Shown: positions 8,409-17,187 of the stretch, one piece after another
Layout: every line of letters begins with the position of its first letter
Position numbering within the stretch: the first letter of the stretch is position 1
NCBI RefSeq assembly: GCF_006149045.1
Contig: NZ_VBSN01000038.1
Location: 620,001-684,000 of the forward strand
DNA from: Dyadobacter flavalbus
GTDB taxonomy: Bacteria; Bacteroidota; Bacteroidia; Cytophagales; Spirosomataceae
Reading direction: 5' to 3'
Length of the DNA stretch: 64,000 bases
Notes under the pieces: generated by a model
The model's input: the letters and a program-made list of their open reading frames with translations, nothing else
Database searches by the model: none
What the model was told of the DNA's origin: nothing
Made by a program: the position numbers and the translations under genes

Positions 8409-10142
8409 ATGGCGAATTTAAATATTGACGCAGTAAAAGAAATTACATACGATGCCATCGTAATCGGTTCGGGCGTATCCGGCGGCTGGGCAGCAAAGGA
8501 ACTTACGGAAAAAGGTCTGAAAGTGCTGATGCTTGAAAAAGGCAAAAACCTGGAACACGTATCCGGTTACGAAAATGCCATGAAAGCGCCCTGGGAAACC
8601 AAATATAACGGCAGGCTTACCGTAAAACAGATTGAAACACACCCGTTCCTTTCCCGCGATTACCCGTATAATGAACTTACGGAAAATTACTGGATGAACG
8701 ACATGGATTCTCCATACGAGGAAAAGAAACGCTTCGACTGGTTCCGGCCGAACATTGTCGGTGGAAAATCCATTATGTGGGGACGCCAGTCGTACCGGCT
8801 GAGTGACATTGACTTTGAAGCAAACCTGAAAGACGGCATTGCCGTTGACTGGCCGATCCGCTATAAAGATATAGCGCCCTGGTATTCATACGTTGAAAAA
8901 CACGTCGGGATATCAGGTGAAAAACTGGGACTGCCGCAGCTTCCCGACAGCGACTTCATCCCGCCGATGGATATGTATTTTGTGGAAAAAGAAGTCCGCA
9001 AACGCCTTGAAAAGGAATTTCCCGGACGTACCATGACCATTGGCCGTGTTGCCAACCTGTCGCAGCCGACCAAAATACAGCTGGAAGGAGGCCGTGCCCC
9101 GTGCCAGTACCGCAACCGTTGCGCACTGGGCTGTCCGTACGGTGCCTATTTCAGTACGCAGTCGAGTACGCTTCCGCCGGCTGTAAAAACCGGCTTGCTT
9201 ACCTTGCGCCCGGATTCGGTGGTAAGGGAAATCATTTACGATAACAAAAAAACTTCCGGCGGCGCAACCGGAAAAGCCACAGGCGTGCGCGTTGTGGATA
9301 CCGTTACGCTTCAGGAAAAAGAATATTTTGCCGGACTGATTTTTGTCTGCGCAAGTGCGCTTGCCTCCACTGCACTGCTGCTAAATTCCACTTCCGACCG
9401 TTTTCCGAATGGGATGGGCAATGATTCCGGCGAGCTGGGCCACAATCTGATGGATCACCATTTCCGCACCGGCGCAAGCGGCGTTTGGGAAGGCGATCTG
9501 GACAAGTACTATTTCGGCCGCCGTGCAAACGGAATTTATGTGCCGCGTTACCGCAACATCGGTTCTGACAAGCGTGATTACCTGCGCGGATTTGGTTATC
9601 AGGGCGGCGGCGGCCGTCAGGGATGGCAGCGGAACATTGCCGAACTTGCTTTCGGAGCCGAATTCAAGGAAGAACTGACCACGCCGGGCAACTGGACTAT
9701 GGGTTTTGGCGGTTTTGGTGAAACCTTGCCGTACCATGACAATTACATGTACCTGAACAAGAACAACAAGGATAAATTCGGAATGCCGGCTGTTGTATTT
9801 GACGCAGAACTCCGTGAAAACGAGAAAAAAATGCGTGTGGATATGATGAACGATGCTGCCGAAATGCTTGAAAAATCAGGTGTTAAAAATGTAAAAACAT
9901 ACGATAACGGATCTTACCTCGGCATGGCGATCCATGAAATGGGAACAGCCAGAATGGGACGCGATCCGAAAACTTCGGTTCTGAACGGTTTCAATCAGAT
10001 CCATGCGGTTAAGAACGTATTTGTAACCGACGGCGCAGCCATGACCTCGGCGTCATGCGTGAACCCGTCGCTGACTTACATGGCGCTCACAGCACGTGCC
10101 GTTGACCACGCTGTGAAGGAATCCAAAAAGAAGAATATCTAA
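8409..10142 (+). CDS. GMC family oxidoreductase (large subunit of a sugar dehydrogenase)
   Basis: This 577-residue flavoprotein opens with the FAD-binding motif DAIVIGSGVSGGWAAKEL (15-32) and ends with the GMC C-terminal block HEMGTARMGRDP ... VTDGAAMTSASCVNPSLTYM, which includes the active-site His and Asn region. CQYRNRCALGCPYGAYFS is a cysteine-rich segment typical of the gluconate 2-dehydrogenase / glucoside 3-dehydrogenase branch. It has no signal peptide, which fits export with the Tat-tagged small subunit encoded just upstream. Electrons probably pass to a cytochrome or quinone; no cytochrome gene is next to it. A terminator follows. Confidence 0.9.
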   Translation: MANLNIDAVKEITYDAIVIGSGVSGGWAAKELTEKGLKVLMLEKGKNLEHVSGYENAMKAPWETKYNGRLTVKQIETHPFLSRDYPYNELTENYWMNDMDSPYEEKKRFDWFRPNIVGGKSIMWGRQSYRLSDIDFEANLKDGIAVDWPIRYKDIAPWYSYVEKHVGISGEKLGLPQLPDSDFIPPMDMYFVEKEVRKRLEKEFPGRTMTIGRVANLSQPTKIQLEGGRAPCQYRNRCALGCPYGAYFSTQSSTLPPAVKTGLLTLRPDSVVREIIYDNKKTSGGATGKATGVRVVDTVTLQEKEYFAGLIFVCASALASTALLLNSTSDRFPNGMGNDSGELGHNLMDHHFRTGASGVWEGDLDKYYFGRRANGIYVPRYRNIGSDKRDYLRGFGYQGGGGRQGWQRNIAELAFGAEFKEELTTPGNWTMGFGGFGETLPYHDNYMYLNKNNKDKFGMPAVVFDAELRENEKKMRVDMMNDAAEMLEKSGVKNVKTYDNGSYLGMAIHEMGTARMGRDPKTSVLNGFNQIHAVKNVFVTDGAAMTSASCVNPSLTYMALTARAVDHAVKESKKKNI

Positions 10143-10151
10143 ATTTCCCTA

Positions 10152-10187
10152 TGCCTGTCGGTAAGTAACTTCCGGCAGGCTTTTTTA
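10152..10187 (+). terminator. Rho-independent terminator after the GMC gene
   Basis: GCCTGTCGG and a complementary CCGGCAGGC arm enclose a short loop and are followed by six T, directly after the GMC stop codon. Confidence 0.8.
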
Positions 10188-10208
10188 TCATACGGCAATC
10201 AGTTAAAA

Positions 10209-10257
10209 TGATCAGAACTGCAGATTTCTACTAATTTGCAGTTCTGATCATTTTTTT
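10209..10257 (+). terminator. Second terminator-like hairpin, 12 bases before the next gene
   Basis: TGATCAGAACTGCA (10209-10222) and TGCAGTTCTGATCA (10237-10250) form a 14-bp perfect stem followed by seven T. It may be a back-up terminator, or an attenuator or operator for the MFS gene that starts at 10270. Confidence 0.7.
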
Positions 10258-10269
10258 AATCTTCTTTTC

Positions 10270-11406
10270 ATGGATCAAGTATTACAAATCAGTGCTGCCA
10301 GAAGAGCTACATTGCTCATTTTCCTCGTTTGCGGAATCGGCCTTTCAAGCTGGGCCCCAATGGTTCCTTTTGCAAAAATCTCGCTCGGCCTGAATGAATC
10401 CGACCTCGGCGTTGTGCTGCTTTCGCTGGGTGCGGGCGCCATTTTCACCATGCCGATGACGGGAATCCTGATCAATAAGTACGGAAGCAGAAAAATTGCG
10501 CTGATTGCCGCTTTTATCATTGCCATACTGCTGCCCATGCTGCTGATGGCCAAAAATCCGTGGCAGCTGGCGGCTGCACTCTTTGTTTTTGGAGCCGGCA
10601 TTGGCTGTATTGATGTTTCCATGAACGCGCAGGCCGTACTGGTACAGGAACGTCACGGCAGCCACATCATGTCTTCTTTTCACGGCATGTTCAGTCTGGG
10701 CGGCTTGATTGGTTCCATTGGCCTTGGCTTTCTAATCAAAGCGGGCTTGTCCCCAACTGTCGCTGCGGTCAGCATTTCGGCTTTGCTGATCCTGATTGCT
10801 GTGACACAGTCCCGCTATTTGCTTCCGCATTCCGAAGAGGCAAAAATAGACAGTACCGGTTTCCAGTTGCCCAAAGGTCCGGTTTTATATCTGGGGCTAA
10901 TGTGTTTTGTACTGTTTCTCGCCGAAGGTTCCATGCTGGACTGGAGTGCTGTATTTCTGCAGTTTTCAAGAAACTTTGATCCGTCGCTTTCCGGCGTCGG
11001 TTATGCTGCATTTTCGGTTGCCATGGCAATTATGCGTTTGACTGGTGACAAAATCATTCATCGCATTGGTTCTGCGAAAGTGGTGTTTTACGGCACGATG
11101 CTGGCCGGTTCCGGATTTCTGCTGGCCGTTCTGGTGCCTTCGTCTTTGGCTGCCATTGCCGGCTTTGTACTGGTCGGACTGGGTGCGGCCAATGTCGTTC
11201 CCGTCTTTTTTACTGCCGCCGGCAGTTTTCCCAACATTCCTCCTTCTATTGCATTGTCAGCCGTTACAACGCTTGGCTATTCCGGACAGCTTGTCGGGCC
11301 TGCGTTCATCGGTTTTATTGCCGAGGTCACCTCCCTTTCGGTTGCGCTGGGCATTGTCGGTGCGCTGCTTTTTATCGTGGCTTTTACATACAGGCACCGG
11401 GATTGA
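10270..11406 (+). CDS. MFS transporter
   Basis: The 378 residues form about twelve hydrophobic segments with the conserved loop NKYGSRKIALIA between segments 2 and 3. The protein resembles YbjJ/FucP-like major facilitator carriers in the inner membrane. The substrate is unknown. The gene precedes a putative glycosidase, so a sugar or sugar derivative is plausible. Confidence 0.8.
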   Translation: MDQVLQISAARRATLLIFLVCGIGLSSWAPMVPFAKISLGLNESDLGVVLLSLGAGAIFTMPMTGILINKYGSRKIALIAAFIIAILLPMLLMAKNPWQLAAALFVFGAGIGCIDVSMNAQAVLVQERHGSHIMSSFHGMFSLGGLIGSIGLGFLIKAGLSPTVAAVSISALLILIAVTQSRYLLPHSEEAKIDSTGFQLPKGPVLYLGLMCFVLFLAEGSMLDWSAVFLQFSRNFDPSLSGVGYAAFSVAMAIMRLTGDKIIHRIGSAKVVFYGTMLAGSGFLLAVLVPSSLAAIAGFVLVGLGAANVVPVFFTAAGSFPNIPPSIALSAVTTLGYSGQLVGPAFIGFIAEVTSLSVALGIVGALLFIVAFTYRHRD

Positions 11407-11507
11407 TCCGCAGTAAACGGACATTTAAACCCTTTCCCAGCCGGTTACAAAATCAGTAGATGACAAAGACCAGCCGTCTTTTCTTCAAAATGATCTTCAA
11501 ATTACGG

Positions 11508-13622
11508 ATGAAAAAAATTTCAGTGCTGCTCTGCATTTGGTTAGGTGCCGGTTCTCTCTTTGCCCAAACTGTTAAAAAAGAAGATTTCTGGTGGAAGAAA
11601 AATAATCTCCGCGTTATTCAGATGAACCTTCCGGCGTACGAAGGAGCCACGATCCATGCAGATTCCATTGTGGCAGACTTGGTGCAGTATTCGGCCAATA
11701 CGCTGCTCATCAATGCAGGCGGTATCATGGCATTTTACCCGACCAAGCTTGATTTTCATTATCAGAATCCTTATTCCACCGATAACCATGTGCTTGGCGA
11801 CATCATCAGGAAATGCCATGAGAAGAAAATCCGGGTCATTGTCCGGTTTGATTTCAGCCGGGTGCATGAAAGCATTTTCAAGGCGCATCCCGACTGGTGC
11901 TATATTTCACCCAAAGGCGAGCGGATCATTAATACAGACATGTACGTAGTTTCCATCAACGCGCCATATGTCCAGGAAAAAGCTTTTAAAATCATTGAAG
12001 AAGTCATCAGTCTTTTTCCGATAGACGGGATTTTTCTGAACATGCCGGGATATCAGGTCAATAATCCGTATGAAGGCAAATACCACGGCATTGATCAGAA
12101 TGATTACGACAAGAAGCGTTTTGCAGCATTTTCAGGAGGGATGAAGTTGCCAACGGAGGAAAACAAGGCGGATACTTTATTCCAGAAATATCTTGAATTC
12201 AAAAAACAAACCGTTGAAGACTGGTCTGAACGCCTGCATAAGCTGGTAAAATCCAGAAACAGCCAGATTGCAATCTGTACGTATTCCGACAAATATGTTG
12301 ATATTATCCGTCATGAATCACAAAGCATGACCACGTTGCCTTACTGGCCTTATACTGCTTCGGACAACGTTGCCAATGCCGTGAATTCTTTTCCGGAACA
12401 TATTATCAGCAATGCCAGTATCCAGCAAATTTCGTTTCAGTCGCGCTATAATGCTGTCGAACCGCAGGAAGTACAGATCAGGCTTTATGAAAATATGGCG
12501 AATGGCTCGGGCCTGGACCTGAGCATGATGGGCGATATGCGCGGCTATGAAGACGAGCGGAATTATGACGTAATCCGGAAAGTATATGCCTTTCATCAGA
12601 AGCATGAGCCTTATTTCGGAAAGTACAAGTCCGTTGCTAAAATAGCTGTTATTGCCCCCGGCGCATGGCCCAGCGGCGATCCGATGCAGGAATACCGCGG
12701 CATTCAGCTGATGTTAAAGGAAGCGCATATTCCGTTTGATATCATTGAAGACGGACAAATTGCCAATCTGGCCGAAAAAGTAAAAGGTTACAAATTACTG
12801 ATCCTTCCGGAAATTACTTACCTGAAACCGGAATCCATCGCAACGCTGAAACAGGCGAGCAGACAAGGCACCAGTCTGATTGCAACAAGCCGCAGCCTGT
12901 TCGACAGTCCTGAAACCTTGCAGGAACTGTTCGGGGCTAAAATTGAAAAGAAAGACAATGACGGCGCAGGAAATTACCTTGTTCCGGACGACAGGAGCAT
13001 CTTTAAAAGATTTCCGGGACAAAAAATGCTGTTCTGGAAATTCAATCTGGGATTATACGATCTGAAAGGTGCAGATCAGCAACTGCTTCCGATCCTTGCC
13101 AAAGGCCGTCCGGGTCCGCCTGAAATCATCGGCGGCCATGACCTGACAGGTTACTATGCAATGGGAATCAAAAATCATGAAAAGAGCAAAGCTGCCATTT
13201 TTCCCGTAAATCTTGGAAAGCTATACTATGTACATGGCTATCAGGAACATAAAAATTTACTACTGGATGCAATTGATTATATTTTGCCCGAAGCCAAGGA
13301 AACCGTTCAGACCAATGCACCCGAACGTGTGGAAGTCATCGTAAAGGAATTTATAAAAAATACGGATGCAAATCGGGAGAAAAAAACGAGTGAGGGCATG
13401 ATTCTTCACCTCGTGAACCTTACGGGTTTCAGCGGTAACACCTATTTCGAACCTTTGCCCCTTTATAATCTCCAATTCAGGATCAAATCGGATAAAGCGC
13501 CGAAAAAAGTGTTCGGGCTGGCGAACGGAAAGGCAGTTAAATTTCAGGCAAAAAACGGTTTCATCCATCTTGAACTGGACAAACTGGAAGGATTTGAAGG
13601 CATTGTCATGGAATGGAACTGA
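11508..13622 (+). CDS. Secreted putative glycoside hydrolase (GHL6 / beta-galactosidase-like)
   Basis: The frame extends up to 11460, but the start at 11508 (MKKISVLLCIWLGAGSLFAQ) gives a clean signal peptide, so it is preferred; the protein is then 704 residues. The N-terminal ~370 residues (VIQMNLPAYEG, VIVRFDFSRVHESIF, DGIFLNMPGYQ) match the hypothetical glycosyl hydrolase 6 TIM barrel (PF14871). The segment from about 380 (VAVIAPGAWPSGDPMQEYRG ... YKLLILPEI) resembles the beta-galactosidase trimerisation domain. The usual catalytic Asp/Glu of the barrel cannot be assigned with certainty. It probably acts in the periplasm. Neighbouring MFS and acyltransferase genes do not reveal the substrate. 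Confidence 0.72.
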   Translation: MKKISVLLCIWLGAGSLFAQTVKKEDFWWKKNNLRVIQMNLPAYEGATIHADSIVADLVQYSANTLLINAGGIMAFYPTKLDFHYQNPYSTDNHVLGDIIRKCHEKKIRVIVRFDFSRVHESIFKAHPDWCYISPKGERIINTDMYVVSINAPYVQEKAFKIIEEVISLFPIDGIFLNMPGYQVNNPYEGKYHGIDQNDYDKKRFAAFSGGMKLPTEENKADTLFQKYLEFKKQTVEDWSERLHKLVKSRNSQIAICTYSDKYVDIIRHESQSMTTLPYWPYTASDNVANAVNSFPEHIISNASIQQISFQSRYNAVEPQEVQIRLYENMANGSGLDLSMMGDMRGYEDERNYDVIRKVYAFHQKHEPYFGKYKSVAKIAVIAPGAWPSGDPMQEYRGIQLMLKEAHIPFDIIEDGQIANLAEKVKGYKLLILPEITYLKPESIATLKQASRQGTSLIATSRSLFDSPETLQELFGAKIEKKDNDGAGNYLVPDDRSIFKRFPGQKMLFWKFNLGLYDLKGADQQLLPILAKGRPGPPEIIGGHDLTGYYAMGIKNHEKSKAAIFPVNLGKLYYVHGYQEHKNLLLDAIDYILPEAKETVQTNAPERVEVIVKEFIKNTDANREKKTSEGMILHLVNLTGFSGNTYFEPLPLYNLQFRIKSDKAPKKVFGLANGKAVKFQAKNGFIHLELDKLEGFEGIVMEWN

Positions 13623-13647
13623 AATCTGTGAGCTATTCTGATTTTCC

Positions 13648-14838
13648 TTAAAGGTAACTCAGCCACGGAGAACGCTTACGGGCTTTCAGGTTTCCGAACC
13701 ATTTGCATGGAAAATACATGAGCACCACAACGGCGATCCATATCAGGTATACGTAACCCAGTTCGTAGCCAAAATCGGCAGGCCTGAACTTGAAAAACAG
13801 ATCGGGAGCCGTAGCCTGCTGCCAAGTGTAGCCGGATGAAAGCACCGCAACCATCGTCAGGATATGGATGAGGTAAAAATGGCCCAGAAAGTAAAAGAAC
13901 GGCACTCTGCCGTAAACGGTCAGGATTCGGGCGATGCGGTTGCTGCTGTTTTCCGTAAACGCAAGCAGAATCAGCAGCGGCCCTTGCGTCATCAGCGTAA
14001 AAAGCAGCGAAGGCGGATATTTGGTAACGTTCAGAAAGGAAAGGAAAGTCCTTGAACCCGTTTTTTGTCCGGACCAGTGTACAGGATCGCCGTAACCGTT
14101 TGCCAGCCTTATTACCACAAACAATACCATGGCAGTCAAGCCTGCGTAGATCAGGATATTATGTCTTTTCTGTTTCGGAAAACTGCTTTTGTAAAGCGTT
14201 CCGAGGCCGTAACCCACAAGCATATGCCCGGCCCAGGGCAGAATCACGTACATAAATGCCAGCATGCCGCCGTCGCCCCGCGGATAAAACCTTGCTCCGC
14301 CTGTGATCAGGATTCCGAGAAAAATGTCCAGTGCCGAATTGGGAGCAAGCTTGATATAGTCCAGCAAATTATGGCCAAACAAAATAACCAGCCCGATCAT
14401 CAAAATGCTTTTCGGACTGAAAACACGGATCAGCAGCCCAAGTAACAGCATACTGCATCCAAGCGACCAGAGTACGGCCAGAAACGTCGTTTTGAAAGTT
14501 ATATCAAAGGAAAAGGCAAAGGTCATGAAAGTAATTTCCACGAAAACCAGCCAGAATCCGCGTTTGATCAGAAAAGCGGAACTTTCCGAAGTGCTTTTAT
14601 TTTGTCCCGACAAGTAAGCAGAAATACCGGAAAGCAGTAAAAAGGACGGTGCGCAGAAATGCGTGATCCATCGTGTAAAAAAAAGAGCAGCCGTTGTCGT
14701 TTGCGGATCGAGGGGATCGGCCGTAAATGCCGTAATGTGAAAATAGTCACGGACGTGATCCAGTGCCATAATGACCATAATGGCGCCACGGACGGTATCA
14801 ATGGAACGGATGCGCAGACTGATTCCGGCAGTACTCAT
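13648..14838 (-). CDS. DUF1624 / heparan-alpha-glucosaminide N-acetyltransferase-like membrane protein
   Basis: This 396-residue protein has ten or more membrane segments. Its N-terminus, SIDTVRGAIMVIMALDHVRDYFH, carries the R-G...D-H-x-R pattern of the YeiB/HGSNAT family, in which the His is thought to accept an acetyl group. TRWITHFCAPSFLLLSGISA follows. Family members move acyl groups from cytoplasmic acetyl-CoA across the membrane to sugars. It converges on the preceding glycosidase gene with 25 bases between stops. Confidence 0.78.
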   Translation of the reverse strand: MSTAGISLRIRSIDTVRGAIMVIMALDHVRDYFHITAFTADPLDPQTTTAALFFTRWITHFCAPSFLLLSGISAYLSGQNKSTSESSAFLIKRGFWLVFVEITFMTFAFSFDITFKTTFLAVLWSLGCSMLLLGLLIRVFSPKSILMIGLVILFGHNLLDYIKLAPNSALDIFLGILITGGARFYPRGDGGMLAFMYVILPWAGHMLVGYGLGTLYKSSFPKQKRHNILIYAGLTAMVLFVVIRLANGYGDPVHWSGQKTGSRTFLSFLNVTKYPPSLLFTLMTQGPLLILLAFTENSSNRIARILTVYGRVPFFYFLGHFYLIHILTMVAVLSSGYTWQQATAPDLFFKFRPADFGYELGYVYLIWIAVVVLMYFPCKWFGNLKARKRSPWLSYL

Positions 14839-15014
14839 ACAATGGATCTGTTTGAAAAACGGATGATTTATGCAGTAAAAGCAACGTGGTAAAACGATTT
14901 ACTTGCTATAAACTCCGTACTGTATTCAGCTGAATATACCGCCGGCAGGCACGATGTAAACGGGTTGTATCAAAGGGCAAATCATGACAATGACTGTCAA
15001 GACCGGTTTCAAAA

Positions 15015-15052
15015 ATATAACCAGGCAACCTGACAAGATTACCTGGTTATAT
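15015..15052 (-). terminator. Terminator of the six-gene minus-strand cluster
   Basis: ATATAACCAGG (15015-15025) and CCTGGTTATAT (15042-15052) pair perfectly, and on the minus strand the stem is followed by a run of five T. It lies just after the flavin reductase gene. Confidence 0.75.
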
Positions 15053-15085
15053 CAAACCTTTATTAGGCTTTCCGGAAAAGTGGCT

Positions 15086-15655
15086 TTACTGATTTTCTCT
15101 GATCCCTTTTAGGCCCTTCGTCCATCTGACAATACCATCCAGCATGGCCTTTGCCGCTTTCACCGAAGTTTCATTCACGACAAATTCTCCCTGTTCATTG
15201 ATGTTATTGGTAAAGAACGGAAAATTGACCGCTTCGGTCAAAGGCACCATTTTGAACGTTGCCAGGTCTCCTTTCAGGCTGTTTGCCGCGCGTGTTCCCG
15301 CACTTACGCCACCATAGCTTACAATGCCGGCTGCCTTGAAATGCCATTCCTGAACCAGGTATTCCAGCGCATTTCTCAGCGGAGCAGGATAATTGAAATT
15401 ATACTCTGCCGTTACGAAAATAAATGCATCGGCTTCATCAATGGTTGCGCTCCATTTTTTGGTATGCTCATGTTCATACTTGCGCATGGCCGGATGGTTC
15501 GGCTCGTTCATCATCGGGAGGTTCAATTCCCCAAGATCGAGCAACTCTACTTCAAAACTGCCGTGCTGGCGTGCAACTTCCAGAATCCATGCTGCAACCA
15601 AAGGACCTTTTCTGCCTGGCCTTACAGTGGACGAAATAACTTTAAGCTTGTACAT
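15086..15655 (-). CDS. NADPH-dependent FMN reductase (NAD(P)H:flavin/quinone oxidoreductase)
   Basis: The 189-residue flavodoxin-fold protein shows the FMN phosphate loop SSTVRPGRKGPLV near its N-terminus and the family motif FVTAEYNFNYPAPLRNALEYL near residue 90 (E-Y-N, then P-L-K/R-N-A). These enzymes reduce FMN, quinones or azo compounds in the cytoplasm. It is the last gene of a probable six-gene transcript, 17 bases after the YceI gene. Confidence 0.88.
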   Translation of the reverse strand: MYKLKVISSTVRPGRKGPLVAAWILEVARQHGSFEVELLDLGELNLPMMNEPNHPAMRKYEHEHTKKWSATIDEADAFIFVTAEYNFNYPAPLRNALEYLVQEWHFKAAGIVSYGGVSAGTRAANSLKGDLATFKMVPLTEAVNFPFFTNNINEQGEFVVNETSVKAAKAMLDGIVRWTKGLKGIRENQ

Positions 15656-15672
15656 AAATCGGTTTGAATATT

Positions 15673-16248
15673 TTAATTGGCAGGACCGAATTCACCATCG
15701 GCGATAATGGTTACTTCTTCGCTGAGCATAGGCGCAGGAAATTTTGCACCAATACCGAAATCAGCTCTTTTTACTGTTCCGGTTGCACGGAAACCGGCAA
15801 CCGGTTTTTTACTCATCGGGTTCGTAACGGTTCCGCGGTGCGTAAGTTCAAGCGTTACGGGTTTGGTAACGCCGTGCATGGTCAGATCGCCGGTTACCTG
15901 AAATTTGTCCTTGCCTGCACTTTTAACCGTACTGCTCTTGAAAGTAATTTCCGGATTAGCAGCTGCATCAAAAAAATCGGCCGATTTCAAGTGTTCATTG
16001 CGCTTGTCCACACCCGTATTAATAGATTCGGTTTTTGCTGTAAGTGTAAATATGGCATCGCTGAAATCCGGTTTTGAAGCCGTAATCGTTGCATCAAAGT
16101 CGGTAAATGCGCCGGAAACGGTAGAAACGCCCAGATGCGTGATGTCAAATTTAAGTTGCGAATGTGCCTTGTCGCTTTTCCATACAGACTGTGCGGAAAC
16201 AAAAAGGGAGCAATTCAGGAACAGGAATACAAGTACCAGCTTTTTCAT
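15673..16248 (-). CDS. YceI family periplasmic lipid-binding protein
   Basis: The 191 residues start with a signal peptide (MKKLVLVFLFLNCSLFVSAQ). The mature part shows the YceI lipocalin-like pattern: WKSDKAHSQLKFDITHLGVS, AVFTLTA-type strands, HLKSADFFDAAANPEITFKS, and GVTKPVTLELTHRG. YceI proteins bind isoprenoid or amphiphilic molecules in the periplasm. It lies between the ROK kinase and flavin reductase genes on the same strand. Confidence 0.9.
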   Translation of the reverse strand: MKKLVLVFLFLNCSLFVSAQSVWKSDKAHSQLKFDITHLGVSTVSGAFTDFDATITASKPDFSDAIFTLTAKTESINTGVDKRNEHLKSADFFDAAANPEITFKSSTVKSAGKDKFQVTGDLTMHGVTKPVTLELTHRGTVTNPMSKKPVAGFRATGTVKRADFGIGAKFPAPMLSEEVTIIADGEFGPAN

Positions 16249-16281
16249 ACGTATGGATTGTTTAGAGGTTAATAAACTGTC

Positions 16282-17181
16282 TTACAGGAGCGCAGCACCA
16301 AAAACACCCGCACTGTCGCCGAGTTTCGGTTTCAGGATCGGGGTTGTAATCACACCTTTGTTAAAAATGTATTTCCGGATGCGTTCATATCCTTCCGTAT
16401 AAAGCAGATCAATGTTGCCTACGCCCCCGCCTATGACGATAAGTCCCGGATCCAGTACGTTGGTCAGCGTGGAAATTGCCTTGCCATAATATTCCAGCAG
16501 ACGTTCAATGGTGGCAACGGCATGTTCGTTTTCTCCTGCAAAATAAGCTGCCAGAATCTCCTTCAGAGAAAGCCTGCTGCCGCTTGTCCGCTCGTAAAAG
16601 CGTTCGAGCGCCGGGCCGGAAATAACCTGTTCAACGCAGCCCGCCTTTCCGCAGTAACACGGATCTCCGTTCTCTTCCAGAATATTGTGGCCCCATTCAC
16701 CCCCGATCCCGTGATGGCCGGCAATGATTTTATTATTCACGACCAGTCCGCCGCCTACGCCTGTTCCCATTATGACACCAAAAACCACTTCTGCCTCGGG
16801 ATAATCTTTTCCCGCGCCCATCAAAGCTTCGGCAAGTGCAAAGCAATTGGCGTCATTGGCAAGCTGTACGGGAATTCCGAGCACCCTTTCAAGATCTGCT
16901 TTCAGCGGCTGGCCATTCAGACAAATGGTGTTTGAATTTTTCATCAGCTGCGAATCCGGTTCCAGCACGCCCGGCGTAGCAAACCCTACTTTGGAAGGTT
17001 TTTCCCGGACTTCTTCGGAAACCATATCGATCAGTTTTTTAATCTGGGACAATATATGTTCATAGCCGTTGGCCGATTCCGTCGGAAGACGCATGCGCGC
17101 CACAACGTCCATATTTTTATCCGTGTCCAAAACAGCACATTCGATCTTAGTGCCTCCTAAATCAATTCCCCAGAGCTTCAT
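16282..17181 (-). CDS. ROK family sugar kinase
   Basis: This 299-residue protein has the ATP phosphate loop GIDLGGTK at residues 5-12 and the ROK zinc motif GHHGIGGEWGHNILEENGDP followed by CYCGKAGCVEQ. These mark a glucokinase, fructokinase or N-acetylhexosamine kinase; the exact sugar cannot be read. It starts six bases after the sugar transporter stop codon, so transport and phosphorylation of the same sugar is the simplest reading. Confidence 0.88.
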   Translation of the reverse strand: MKLWGIDLGGTKIECAVLDTDKNMDVVARMRLPTESANGYEHILSQIKKLIDMVSEEVREKPSKVGFATPGVLEPDSQLMKNSNTICLNGQPLKADLERVLGIPVQLANDANCFALAEALMGAGKDYPEAEVVFGVIMGTGVGGGLVVNNKIIAGHHGIGGEWGHNILEENGDPCYCGKAGCVEQVISGPALERFYERTSGSRLSLKEILAAYFAGENEHAVATIERLLEYYGKAISTLTNVLDPGLIVIGGGVGNIDLLYTEGYERIRKYIFNKGVITTPILKPKLGDSAGVFGAALL

Positions 17182-17187
17182 TTATAA

